From: Spirirestis rafaelensis WJT71-NPBG6
GTDB taxonomy: Bacteria; Cyanobacteriota; Cyanobacteriia; Cyanobacteriales; Nostocaceae
NCBI GenBank assembly: GCA_019359015.1
Contig: JAHHID010000036.1
Coordinates: forward strand, 1 to 64,000
Length of the DNA: 64,000 nt
Direction: 5' to 3'
Positions 1-7,154 of this stretch are shown in pieces. A program made the position numbers and the translations under genes. Below the pieces are notes generated by a model. It did not search any database and was not told the DNA's origin. It saw only the letters and a list, made by a program, of their open reading frames with translations. Position 1 is the stretch's first letter, and each line of letters starts with the position of its first letter.

Positions 1-106
1 CTCATCCTCGTCAAGAACTTTGAGAGAACTCTAGAAGACAGCGACTGCCAAGGTTAATCTTTGTTTTATTCGGCTGATGGTTAAGAGACTTGCAACCCCT
101 TCTTAG
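1..106 (+). pseudogene. 3' remnant of an IS transposase (IS5-like), frameshifted
   Basis: The left edge cuts this element. Frame 1 reads LILVKNFERTLEDSDCQG and stops at 55-57. A second frame starting near 47 reads AKVNLCFIRLMVKRLATPS and stops at 104-106. Together they resemble the C-terminal tail of IS5-type DDE transposases (a 'VKNFERTL...AKVNLCFIRLMLKRLA' type ending, recalled from the family), split by one frameshift. No terminal inverted repeat could be identified. The family call is from memory of the tail motif, so moderate confidence. Confidence 0.5.
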
Positions 107-147
107 ATCTCAAATCGGTTCTATAGGATTTACGCAAAACTAAAGTA

Positions 148-169
148 GGGGCAATTGATGAATTGCCCC
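148..169. terminator. Perfect 9-bp inverted repeat, terminator or dispersed palindrome
   Basis: GGGGCAATT (148-156) and AATTGCCCC (161-169) are separated by the loop GATG. It lies after the transposase remnant and before the riboswitch. It could terminate incoming transcription, but no clear U-run follows it. Such 'ggggcaatt-aattgcccc' hairpins also occur as dispersed repeats in cyanobacteria. Confidence 0.4.
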
Positions 170-256
170 TAAGTTATACAGAAACGAATTTATTCAAACT
201 GCTTGATCCCTACTTGCTTGACTCGTACCTGGGACAGATGTATGATTCATATCATA

Positions 257-373
257 TAGAAGGGGAGTAGCTGCTGGCAAAAGAATCAAAAGCCAGTACA
301 TTTGAATCAACATACTGGTGATAAACCTGGTTCAGATGGCAAGTATTTAGATATTTGATAGCGAGACCTTCAC
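257..373 (+). promoter_or_regulatory. yybP-ykoY manganese riboswitch aptamer
   Basis: The leader of the downstream Mn-exporter gene carries the hallmark conserved segments of the yybP-ykoY class. These are GGGGAGTAGC near 262-271, TCAACATACTGG near 306-317, and GCGAGACCTTC near 361-371. GAAGG (259-263) can pair with CCTTC (367-371) to close the P1 stem. This family senses Mn2+ and commonly precedes UPF0016/GDT1 and MntP genes, which is exactly the gene that follows. The class call rests on motif recognition plus gene context, not on a covariance model. Confidence 0.85.
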
Positions 374-454
374 TGAGTTCACACGAAAAAGTGTGAAGCT
401 TAGTGAAGTTTCGCAACCTCATCAAGCTTCACACAGGAAAAAAATCCTTAGGAG
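368..454 (+). promoter_or_regulatory. Riboswitch expression platform with competing hairpins and RBS
   Basis: Hairpin A pairs CTTCACT (368-374) with AGTGAAG (402-408) and TTCACAC (378-384) with GTGTGAA (391-397). Its left arm reuses bases of the aptamer P1 stem. Hairpin B pairs GTGTGAAGCTT (391-401) with AAGCTTCACAC (424-434), 11 bp without mismatch, and excludes hairpin A. A small AGGA/TCCT hairpin (435-448) then precedes GGAG (451-454), the ribosome site of the GTG start at 464. There is no U-run, so control is more likely translational than by termination. Confidence 0.6.
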
Positions 455-463
455 TTTGAGAGA

Positions 464-1084
464 GTGCTAACAGGTTTTACCGCAGGTTTATTATTAATCA
501 CAGTTTCCGAATTAGGAGATAAAACCTTTTTTATCGCCGCAATTTTAGCCATGCGTCACTCGCGACGGCTGGTATTAATAGGTGCGACAGCGGCTTTAGC
601 TGCGATGACAATAATTTCTGTGGTAGCGGGGCAAGCGGTATCTTTCTTGCCAAAGCTTTATATTCATTACGCAGAAATTGTTTTATTTATCGGCTTTGGT
701 ATCAAGCTGCTATATGATGCAACTCGAATGCCTGCATCTAGTTGTGATGCAGAAGTACTAGAAGAGGCAAAAGAAGCGGTAGAACAAGCAGAGAAGCAAC
801 TGCCCAAGAAAAAAACGCCACTGTCAATTATAGCAGAAGCCTTTGTATTAACATTTATGGCAGAGTGGGGCGATCGCACACAATTTGCCACCATTGCTCT
901 AGCGGCTAGCAACAACCCTTTTGGCGTAACTTTGGGCGCGATATTAGGGCATACTATTTGTGCAGTCATCGCCGTAAGTTGTGGACGAATGATAGCTGGG
1001 CGAATTTCCGAACGCCAACTCACCATTATTGGTGGATGCTTATTTATTGTGTTTGGTGTAGTTGCGGCGATGGAAGGGAGTTAG
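464..1084 (+). CDS. GDT1/UPF0016 (TMEM165-like) manganese exporter
   Basis: A 206-aa membrane protein built of two similar halves. Each half carries the family signature E-x-G-D-(K/R)-T: ELGDKT near residue 17 and EWGDRT near 135. The halves are joined by a charged linker around residues 85-115 (EEAKEAVEQAEKQ). About six hydrophobic segments are visible. In Synechocystis the homologue Mnx exports Mn2+ from the cytosol toward the thylakoid lumen or periplasm, and the family is generally a cation/H+ antiporter. The start is GTG, with GGAG 9 nt upstream. The Mn2+ riboswitch directly upstream fits induction by excess manganese. Confident for the family; the substrate is inferred from family and riboswitch. 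Confidence 0.93.
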   Translation: MLTGFTAGLLLITVSELGDKTFFIAAILAMRHSRRLVLIGATAALAAMTIISVVAGQAVSFLPKLYIHYAEIVLFIGFGIKLLYDATRMPASSCDAEVLEEAKEAVEQAEKQLPKKKTPLSIIAEAFVLTFMAEWGDRTQFATIALAASNNPFGVTLGAILGHTICAVIAVSCGRMIAGRISERQLTIIGGCLFIVFGVVAAMEGS

Positions 1085-1125
1085 GAGGAGCGGAGTTAAT
1101 GGTTAGTTGGAGCGTGGTTAGTTGT

Positions 1126-1166
1126 CCCCCACTCCCCCACTCCCCCACTCCCCCACTCTCCCCGAC
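1126..1166. repeat. Short tandem repeat, CCCCCACT type
   Basis: Five or so copies of an 8-bp CCCCCACT-like unit lie between the convergent GDT1 and TPR genes. This is a typical cyanobacterial short tandem repeat with no coding role. Confidence 0.7.
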
Positions 1167-1169
1167 TCC

Positions 1170-2039
1170 TCACGGTGTAGGAGAAGCCGTCGGGCTGGGT
1201 GAGGCTGTTGCTTGTTGGTTAATTTGGTCTTTATATTGAGCAGGTGCTAAAGTGGCAGCTTTGTCAAATAAAGGTTTTGCCTCTTCAATTTTGCCTTGTT
1301 CTTTCACAAGCAACGCCTTTGCCAAAACGGGGCGAAAATCTTTAGCATCGTTCTTAATTGCCTGATCGTAAATAGAAAAAGCTTGAGTGTAGCGTTTTTG
1401 GGAAGCGTAGACGTTGCCCAAAAGTACTTGCACGGCGATCGCATCCACACTTCCCGGTTGAATTTTATTTGCCTGGGTTGAGGTGGAGAGGGTATCTTGC
1501 AGCAAGCCGATCGCCGCTTCGGGGCGTTTTTGAGATAATAAAAGAGCCACCATTCCTTGTAAAGCTTCAATATCGCCAGGTTTAGTTGCTAAAACAGAGC
1601 GATAAGCTTGAGCTGCTCCTTCCTTGTCGCCAATTTGCTGTTTTGCTTGCGCTAATAATACGGCATATTTCGTTTGTTCTGGATTCAGCTTGACTAGCTT
1701 TTCCAAAGGTTCGATTACCGCTTGAATGTCAGGTGGCTGAATTTCACCTTTTCCTTTTTGACTCAGCAGCTGTAACCTAGCTTGTAATAACCCTTTAAGC
1801 GCGGCTTGATTTTCTGGTTCCCGTTGTAAAACTAATTCATAACCCCGTACTTCGTCTTCCACTTTTGATTTTGGGTCAGAAGCAGGTGAACTGGCGACTT
1901 TGGGGTTACTGGCGTTCTGAGTTTGGCGTTGCGTATCATTAAATGCCGTAATTAAAGGAACAACAGAAACCCCGACAAAAGCAAAAACTGCCAGCAACAG
2001 CACTACCTTAACCATCCAACGATTGCCCTGTTTAGACAC
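1170..2039 (-). CDS. Membrane-anchored tetratricopeptide-repeat protein
   Basis: A 289-aa protein. An N-terminal transmembrane segment (residues 10-32, VVLLLAVFAFVGVSVVPLI) is followed by a polar linker. TPR-like helical pairs then run from about residue 60 to 270: 'EPENQAALKGLLQARLQL', 'NPEQTKYAVLLAQAKQQIGD', 'KPGDIEALQGMVALLLSQKRPEAAI' and 'DAIAVQVLLGNVYASQKRYTQAFSIYDQAI'. The C-terminus is a Thr/Ser/Pro tail. TPRs mediate protein-protein contacts; the partner is unknown. The start is GTG with AAGGA 9 nt upstream. It faces the GDT1 gene tail to tail and is not obviously co-transcribed with it. Confidence 0.85.
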   Translation of the reverse strand: MSKQGNRWMVKVVLLLAVFAFVGVSVVPLITAFNDTQRQTQNASNPKVASSPASDPKSKVEDEVRGYELVLQREPENQAALKGLLQARLQLLSQKGKGEIQPPDIQAVIEPLEKLVKLNPEQTKYAVLLAQAKQQIGDKEGAAQAYRSVLATKPGDIEALQGMVALLLSQKRPEAAIGLLQDTLSTSTQANKIQPGSVDAIAVQVLLGNVYASQKRYTQAFSIYDQAIKNDAKDFRPVLAKALLVKEQGKIEEAKPLFDKAATLAPAQYKDQINQQATASPSPTASPTP

Positions 2040-2414
2040 AAAACCGTCCTTCTGCTGAATAATGAAACTATCATTAACACAAATCCGAAAGTTAAAAATT
2101 TTAAAAACTATGCGGAATACGGGTATTTAACTGTGAAATTTATAACAATTAGCAATTTACACTGCTAAAGTAGGTGATGCCTTTGGGGGAAATCCTCTGA
2201 AATTGTAGCTATGTTAAGCTGCCCAAACTAGTGTAAAGGCGCTAAATTACACATTTAGTATATAAATGGTAAGTTTAGCGTTTAGAGTATCACACAGAGC
2301 GCTCTGGCGTGGCTAATTTGAAAGAAATATACTTTTAAACGCCGCACAAACGCTCTTTTCAGCTGCCTTAGTAAAATCCCACAATGGGATGTGTCTCCGC
2401 CGCAAGGAGTTTAT
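2040..2414. other. Divergent intergenic region with promoters
   Basis: This 375-bp AT-rich spacer separates the leftward TPR gene from the rightward Gly-rich protein gene, so it must hold both promoters. A perfect short hairpin, ATCCCA-CAA-TGGGAT, sits at about 2376-2390, just before the AAGGAG ribosome site at 2404-2409. It could influence translation. I see no further gene. Confidence 0.5.
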
Positions 2415-3443
2415 ATGAATTCCGACCTGATGCCGTCGTCTGAACCGTCCAAATCATCTGCCTCTAATCAAGAGCCAACTAGTATAGAAGCAGGAAAACA
2501 AGTTGAAACTGAAAAACCAGCCCACGTCTCTAAGCCTGAGAATTCTTTAAAGGTTGACCCCAGCGAGACTGCCTCAGATGCAAACTTAGGCAATCGCCAG
2601 CAACCGATTCCCCCTCCCAGCGAACCGATGCAATATCGAGCGATCGGCTTAGTCCGAGGTAGCTATGTTGCTAGTAGTGAGCAATTCACTCAAGGAATCC
2701 TCCGGACTATAGATGGTGTAGAACTCAATGCCGTCCTTTTAGGTCGGATAATGAGTTTAGTTAAGAATCATTTAGATTTAGAAAAAGAACATTTGTGGGT
2801 AGTATATCCGCGTACAAGGCAAGAAAATGATGCACTGCACCTGCAAATTGTCGGGGTTTGGGAGCCAGAAAACCTCGCGAAACATTCGGCAGAAGATGAA
2901 AACCAAGACTCAAACTCACAAGAATTAGTTTCTAGTAATGAAGTTTCATCAGAATCTGAAGAAACTACCAGCGCTCTAATACCTTCATCAGAAATTACAG
3001 ATGGCGGTTTTTCAGTTCGTGGTGAAGTAGTTTATCAGTCTTTTGACGCTAAAAGCTTGGTGGTGAAGATTAAACAAGCCCCCCGCAAGACAGATGACAA
3101 ACCCAAGTATTTCAAGTTGAAACTTACAGGTGTACTTGGTACGAAAGCTGTCGGGAAGTTTTGGGACTTCCAAGTAAAGCGAGAAGCTGATTTATTAATG
3201 ATTGAAAACGCTACTGCGATCGCTGATTTGCCCAAAAAACGCAGACCACCTGAAAAAGGCGGTTTCCGTGGTGGCGGTGGCGGTCGCGGTGGCGGTGGTG
3301 GTGGCGGCAGAAAACCATATCCACCCAGACGCAGTAGCGGCGAAACCCCCCGCCCAATCAAGAAAGGCGAGTCATCGCCAGTGTCAAATCCCCTACCCAA
3401 AGCACCGGCTCCTAAGCCAATTAAACGACCGAAGCCGCAGTAG
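2415..3443 (+). CDS. Hypothetical protein with acidic linker and RGG/glycine-rich tail
   Basis: 342 aa from the ATG at 2415, chosen over an upstream GTG because AAGGAG lies 5 nt before it. Residues 1-70 are Ser/Pro/Gln-rich and probably disordered. A folded part (about 70-165) begins 'MQYRAIGLVRGSYVASSEQFTQGIL'. An acidic disordered linker follows. A second folded part (about 205-285) contains 'GFSVRGEVVYQSFDAKSLVVKI', resembling an OB-like beta barrel. The tail (285-342) is very basic, with GGFRGGGGGRGGGGGGG and proline/lysine. RGG tails usually bind RNA. I do not recognise a named family; a role with nucleic acid is inference only. Confidence 0.8.
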   Translation: MNSDLMPSSEPSKSSASNQEPTSIEAGKQVETEKPAHVSKPENSLKVDPSETASDANLGNRQQPIPPPSEPMQYRAIGLVRGSYVASSEQFTQGILRTIDGVELNAVLLGRIMSLVKNHLDLEKEHLWVVYPRTRQENDALHLQIVGVWEPENLAKHSAEDENQDSNSQELVSSNEVSSESEETTSALIPSSEITDGGFSVRGEVVYQSFDAKSLVVKIKQAPRKTDDKPKYFKLKLTGVLGTKAVGKFWDFQVKREADLLMIENATAIADLPKKRRPPEKGGFRGGGGGRGGGGGGGRKPYPPRRSSGETPRPIKKGESSPVSNPLPKAPAPKPIKRPKPQ

Positions 3444-3591
3444 AGGAGTGGGGGAGGGGAAGATGGGGGGAGTGGGGGACTCCTTGGAGACAAGGAGACA
3501 AGGAGACAAGGAGACAAGGAGACAAGGAGAATAATTGTTCTTTCCCCCCCTCTCCCCCTCTCCCCCTCTCCCCATCTCCCCTTCCTATAAA
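3444..3591. repeat. Tandem repeats, GGAGACAA and CCCCTCTC types
   Basis: About six copies of the 8-bp unit GGAGACAA (roughly 3485-3530) are followed by CT-rich CCCCTCTC units (3543-3585). They lie between the convergent Gly-rich protein and DUF39 genes. The complementary unit CCTTGTCT recurs at about 41395-41440, next to the K+ channel gene. No coding signal. Confidence 0.75.
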
Positions 3592-4761
3592 TCAAAACTC
3601 TGTCCACCTGTCTTGGGGCAAAAACGATCGCTCCATCGGAATTGGGGAAACTGCTTCTGTCAGGGTAAATGTCCCAGCTTCAATCCACTGCTTCAATTCT
3701 TGAGCCACTTGTCTGGAAAGAAACATACTCGCAAGGGGAGCAGCACGCACTGTTTTACCCTCAATAGTGACTCGCCCAGATTTGAGTTGGGCGTAACTCA
3801 CTAACCCAAAGGTGGGACGGACACGCCGAGGGATAGAAAAGTCTACTATCGGCGCTACTAAGTCTTTGTCAGTGACGCAAGCGCGTTCTACGACTTGTTC
3901 ATTTAATACCGGAAGTGGTACGCCTACACCCAACATTAGGGAAGGTCCGTAACTTTTGAAGTAGCAACCGCGTACCCAACGCGCATCCATTTGCTTGGCA
4001 TCACCAATTAAGGCTAAAGTGGCGGCAGGACCGATAGGTGTACGATTAGGTAATCGCTTTTGTAAAGGAAAGTGCTGAGTACCTTCCCATGAAACATAAC
4101 CAACACCACCGCCTAAGAAAATTCGCGTACCAATACCGATAAGCTGTAGTTCTGGGTCGTTGAGTAGGGGGGAAATGGCACCTGGGTTAGAGTAAACTGC
4201 ATTCCCCAAACGCGGTTGTAGTGGTCCGAGATAAGTAAAAAGTGGGCGATCGCCTCCATTTACGCCTACGATAAAATTTTGATAAAGATTGCGCGGATTA
4301 AATAAATAAAACTGATTTATGGTTTCACGGGTAATTGTCGTTTCAAAGGTGGCGCGGGGGTAACAATCTGTTACTTGTCCTTGCGCTCGTACATGTACGG
4401 GTTTTCCAGCGATTAAATCTTCGATTACATGACCACCACCGCGTTCCCGGACTTCTTCGCCGTCCATGACTTCGACGGCACAGCTTGCACCTATGTATAA
4501 ATCTACTGCACCAAAACCGGAATATACGGGGACACCATCTAACCAAGCGCGGCGAATTTTAATTGGTGGGTCAGTGTGCCCTAAGTTAATAATCGCACCT
4601 GATGATTCCATCGGCTCAAATGTGCCGGTAGTAATGACATCAGTTTCTTTGGCAACTTGAGTAACGCCAACTTCTGCAACTCGTGCTTTGAGTTCTTCAA
4701 CAGTCAACACTACCGCACGTTTGCGGCTAATTTTATCATTAATTTCAGCAAGCGATCGCAT
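3592..4761 (-). CDS. Homocysteine biosynthesis protein, DUF39/HcyBio family
   Basis: A 389-aa protein that looks full length for DUF39 (PF01837). It begins 'MRSLAEINDKISRKRAVVLTVEEL'. It carries the family's 'ETDVITTGTFEPMESSGAIINLGH' block near residues 40-62, the Cys-containing 'DLYIGASCAVEVMDGEEVRERGGGH' block near 87-111, and Gly-rich 'LGGGVGYVSWEGTQH' near 218. In methanogens and other microbes the family is linked to converting aspartate semialdehyde to homocysteine with sulfide. The exact reaction in cyanobacteria is not settled. HIP1 sites flank it. Transcription is probably independent of the kinase cluster beyond it. Strong family call. Confidence 0.88.
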   Translation of the reverse strand: MRSLAEINDKISRKRAVVLTVEELKARVAEVGVTQVAKETDVITTGTFEPMESSGAIINLGHTDPPIKIRRAWLDGVPVYSGFGAVDLYIGASCAVEVMDGEEVRERGGGHVIEDLIAGKPVHVRAQGQVTDCYPRATFETTITRETINQFYLFNPRNLYQNFIVGVNGGDRPLFTYLGPLQPRLGNAVYSNPGAISPLLNDPELQLIGIGTRIFLGGGVGYVSWEGTQHFPLQKRLPNRTPIGPAATLALIGDAKQMDARWVRGCYFKSYGPSLMLGVGVPLPVLNEQVVERACVTDKDLVAPIVDFSIPRRVRPTFGLVSYAQLKSGRVTIEGKTVRAAPLASMFLSRQVAQELKQWIEAGTFTLTEAVSPIPMERSFLPQDRWTEF

Positions 4762-4771
4762 ATTAGACTAG

Positions 4772-4862
4772 GAATTGGGCAATGGGCAATGGGCAATGGG
4801 TAACAAAAATTATCTCCTACCGCTATGCCCCATGCCCCTTATTATCATGCCCCATGCCCATT
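4772..4862. repeat. Heptamer repeats, GGGCAAT and CCCCATG types
   Basis: Tandem GGGCAAT units (about 4778-4800) face CCCATGC/CCCCATG units (about 4827-4862), making the spacer partly self-complementary. It separates the DUF39 gene from the hybrid kinase gene. Confidence 0.65.
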
Positions 4863-4865
4863 GCC

Positions 4866-6485
4866 CTATACTCGATTATGAAGCGGCAACCTAACTCTAA
4901 AGGTTGCACCCTGCCCTTCACCGTCACTCGCTGCGGTAATAGTGCCATTGTGCATTTCCACTAAACTACGGACGATCGCTAGTCCTAGTCCTAATCCTTT
5001 ATGCCTTGCTGTATATTGGTTATCAGCTTGACTAAATTGCTCGAACACGTAAGGCAAAAAGTCAGGACTAATACCAACACCTGTATCACTGACTGTAATC
5101 TGGGCGTAGGACTCAACTTGCTCTAACCAAATTGCAACCTGTCCCTGTTCTGGTGTAAATTTAATCGCGTTAGTCAGTAAATTCCATATAACTTGTTGTA
5201 ATCGGCTGGCATCGCCTAAAACTTCGCCGATTGTAAATTCAAGTGCTGACTCAATGACAATGCTTTTAGCATCAGCTAATGGACGCACTACATCAATTGC
5301 AGCATTAATTATTTCTGTCAAATCAACTGGGAACAGTTCAAGACGAAGTTTACCTTCTGTGATGCGTGAAAAGTCTAAGAGGTCTTGAATTAACTCGTTT
5401 TGTAACTTGGCGTTACGCTCAATTGTTGCTAATGCTCGTGCAGTAGCCAAGTTGTCTAACTTGCCACCTTGAATTAACTTTGTCCAACCGAGTATAGCAT
5501 TCAGAGGCGATCGCAACTCATGGGAAATAATTGCCAAAAACTGATCCTTTGTACGGTTGCTTGCTTCTGCTTCAACGCGGCAGGCTTTTTCTAGGGTTAG
5601 TAGTTGTTGCTTTTCTGCTTCGGCAAGTTTGTGTTGGCTGATGTCGCGTTGCACAAAAATAAAATTAGTGCATTCCCCAACTTCGTCAAGCATCGGGGTA
5701 ACATTAATTTCTGACCAAAACTCCGATCCGTCTTTGTGGTAGTTAATCAGTTCTACCTTTAAAGGCTGATAAGTACCCATCGCTTGACTAATTTGCTCTA
5801 GTACTTTTGGATCAGTTTTCAGTCCGTTGAGGATACTCGGTGTTTTACCTAAAACCTCCTCAGCACTGTAGCCAGTCATGCTGGTGAATGCTGCGTTGAC
5901 ATAGACTATCTGCGTTTTGCTCTCATCAATTGCCTTGACTTCAGTAACCATAACTGCATCGGTTACTTGAGATAAAATATAAGCCTGAAATTTTAATTGC
6001 TCTTGAGTCGTTTTCAGTTTCCACAGCAGTTCTACTTTTTCGAGAGCGTGCTGAAGAGTGGTTTGCAAATTTTCTGCTGTGAGCTGTTCTTTGCTGAGAT
6101 AGTCCGTAGCTCCTTTTTTCATTGCTTGGACAGCGATCGCTTCATTACCGCAACCTGTCAGCATCACCACGGGGATATCTGCCTTATTGCTTGCCTTTCT
6201 GAATTTCTCAAGAAACTCAAGACCATCCATATCAGGTAGGCAGTAATCGATTACAACGCAATCGGGCTGTAAAATCTTGCACAATTCTAACGCTTCTTCG
6301 CCAAACCCGGACTCAATGACACTATATATGTAGTTGGAGGCTTGGTGTAAATAACGGCGGAAAATTTGCCTATCTTCGTGACAATCATCAACGATGAGAA
6401 TGCTGCGTTGCTTTTGTGCCATTTTTTCCACCTTTAGCGACAATTCATCCGTGCTTGCTTCCTGAATTGATTTACTTATTTGCAT
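4866..6485 (-). CDS. Hybrid sensor histidine kinase, REC-PAS-HisKA-HATPase
   Basis: A 539-aa soluble protein. An N-terminal receiver domain (about residues 27-150) has the phospho-acceptor Asp in 'VVIDYCLPDMDG'. A short coiled linker leads to a PAS domain (about 170-285; 'VTDAVMVTEV', 'GYSAEEVLGKTPSIL', 'IFVQRDISQHK'). HisKA follows with the H-box 'FLAIISHELRSPLNAILGW' (about 320). The HATPase domain has N-box 'NLLTNAIKF', G1 'VSDTGVGISP' and G2 'GLGLGLAIVRSLVE'. No transmembrane segment is seen. REC before the kinase suggests it takes phosphate or a signal from another kinase of this cluster. It is the last gene of the leftward signalling cluster. Confidence 0.92.
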   Translation of the reverse strand: MQISKSIQEASTDELSLKVEKMAQKQRSILIVDDCHEDRQIFRRYLHQASNYIYSVIESGFGEEALELCKILQPDCVVIDYCLPDMDGLEFLEKFRKASNKADIPVVMLTGCGNEAIAVQAMKKGATDYLSKEQLTAENLQTTLQHALEKVELLWKLKTTQEQLKFQAYILSQVTDAVMVTEVKAIDESKTQIVYVNAAFTSMTGYSAEEVLGKTPSILNGLKTDPKVLEQISQAMGTYQPLKVELINYHKDGSEFWSEINVTPMLDEVGECTNFIFVQRDISQHKLAEAEKQQLLTLEKACRVEAEASNRTKDQFLAIISHELRSPLNAILGWTKLIQGGKLDNLATARALATIERNAKLQNELIQDLLDFSRITEGKLRLELFPVDLTEIINAAIDVVRPLADAKSIVIESALEFTIGEVLGDASRLQQVIWNLLTNAIKFTPEQGQVAIWLEQVESYAQITVSDTGVGISPDFLPYVFEQFSQADNQYTARHKGLGLGLAIVRSLVEMHNGTITAASDGEGQGATFRVRLPLHNRV

Positions 6486-6691
6486 ATAATTTTTTTATAC
6501 CAGGCTGATGCGATCGCATCAGCAAATTAAGACTTATCCGCTTTGACGGCAGATATTCTTAATTTCCTTTTGCCAACGCCAGGTTATCTCTCAAATATGA
6601 GCAAATTCTGAACAAATTATAAATTATGTCTAAAGATAGATTCGCAATATATATATATCAACTATTTAAGTCTTTGATATTACTATAAAAC

Positions 6692-7063
6692 TTAACTCCA
6701 ATTCAGGATTTTTGCCACTTGATCTGCCAGCTTCAAAGGGTCAAAGGGCTTGGCAATGACTCCTGCTACACCTAAGTGGGCAAACTGATTCGGCTCGGCA
6801 AACTGTATTTTCGCAGTCAGCAAAATAACTGGAATCGATTGGGTATCAGGTTTCTCTTGTAGATGATGAAATAAAGTGATACCATCCATTTCTGGCAGCA
6901 TCACATCTAGCAAAATGGCATTTGGCTGTTCAATTTCCGCTATGAGCAACCCTTCACTAGCTGTGGTAGCGATCAGTACTTGCCAACCTCCTAAGGTTTC
7001 TAAACAAGTCTGAACTACTTCGCTCAAACGTTCTTCATCATCAATCAGCAAAATTTGTCGCAT
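6692..7063 (-). CDS. Single-domain response regulator (CheY-like)
   Basis: 123 aa, one receiver domain. It starts 'MRQILLIDDEERL' with the acidic pair DDE, has the phospho-acceptor Asp in 'AILLDVMLPEMDG' (about 51), and the conserved Thr and Lys in 'VILLTAK' and 'VIAKPFDPLKL'. An upstream TTG two codons before also opens the frame, but the ATG at 7063 matches the domain edge. There is no output domain, so it likely acts as a phosphotransfer intermediate or protein-binding switch. It sits between two kinases, 91 bp from the triple-PAS kinase upstream. Confidence 0.9.
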   Translation of the reverse strand: MRQILLIDDEERLSEVVQTCLETLGGWQVLIATTASEGLLIAEIEQPNAILLDVMLPEMDGITLFHHLQEKPDTQSIPVILLTAKIQFAEPNQFAHLGVAGVIAKPFDPLKLADQVAKILNWS

Positions 7064-7154
7064 TACCAAAGGAGTATTTTTTTAGGCGATAAAGGTAGCC
7101 TACTTTGGAAGGCTGTACTCCTCTTCTTGCGCTGGTAGTAATCTGAGGGTGATT

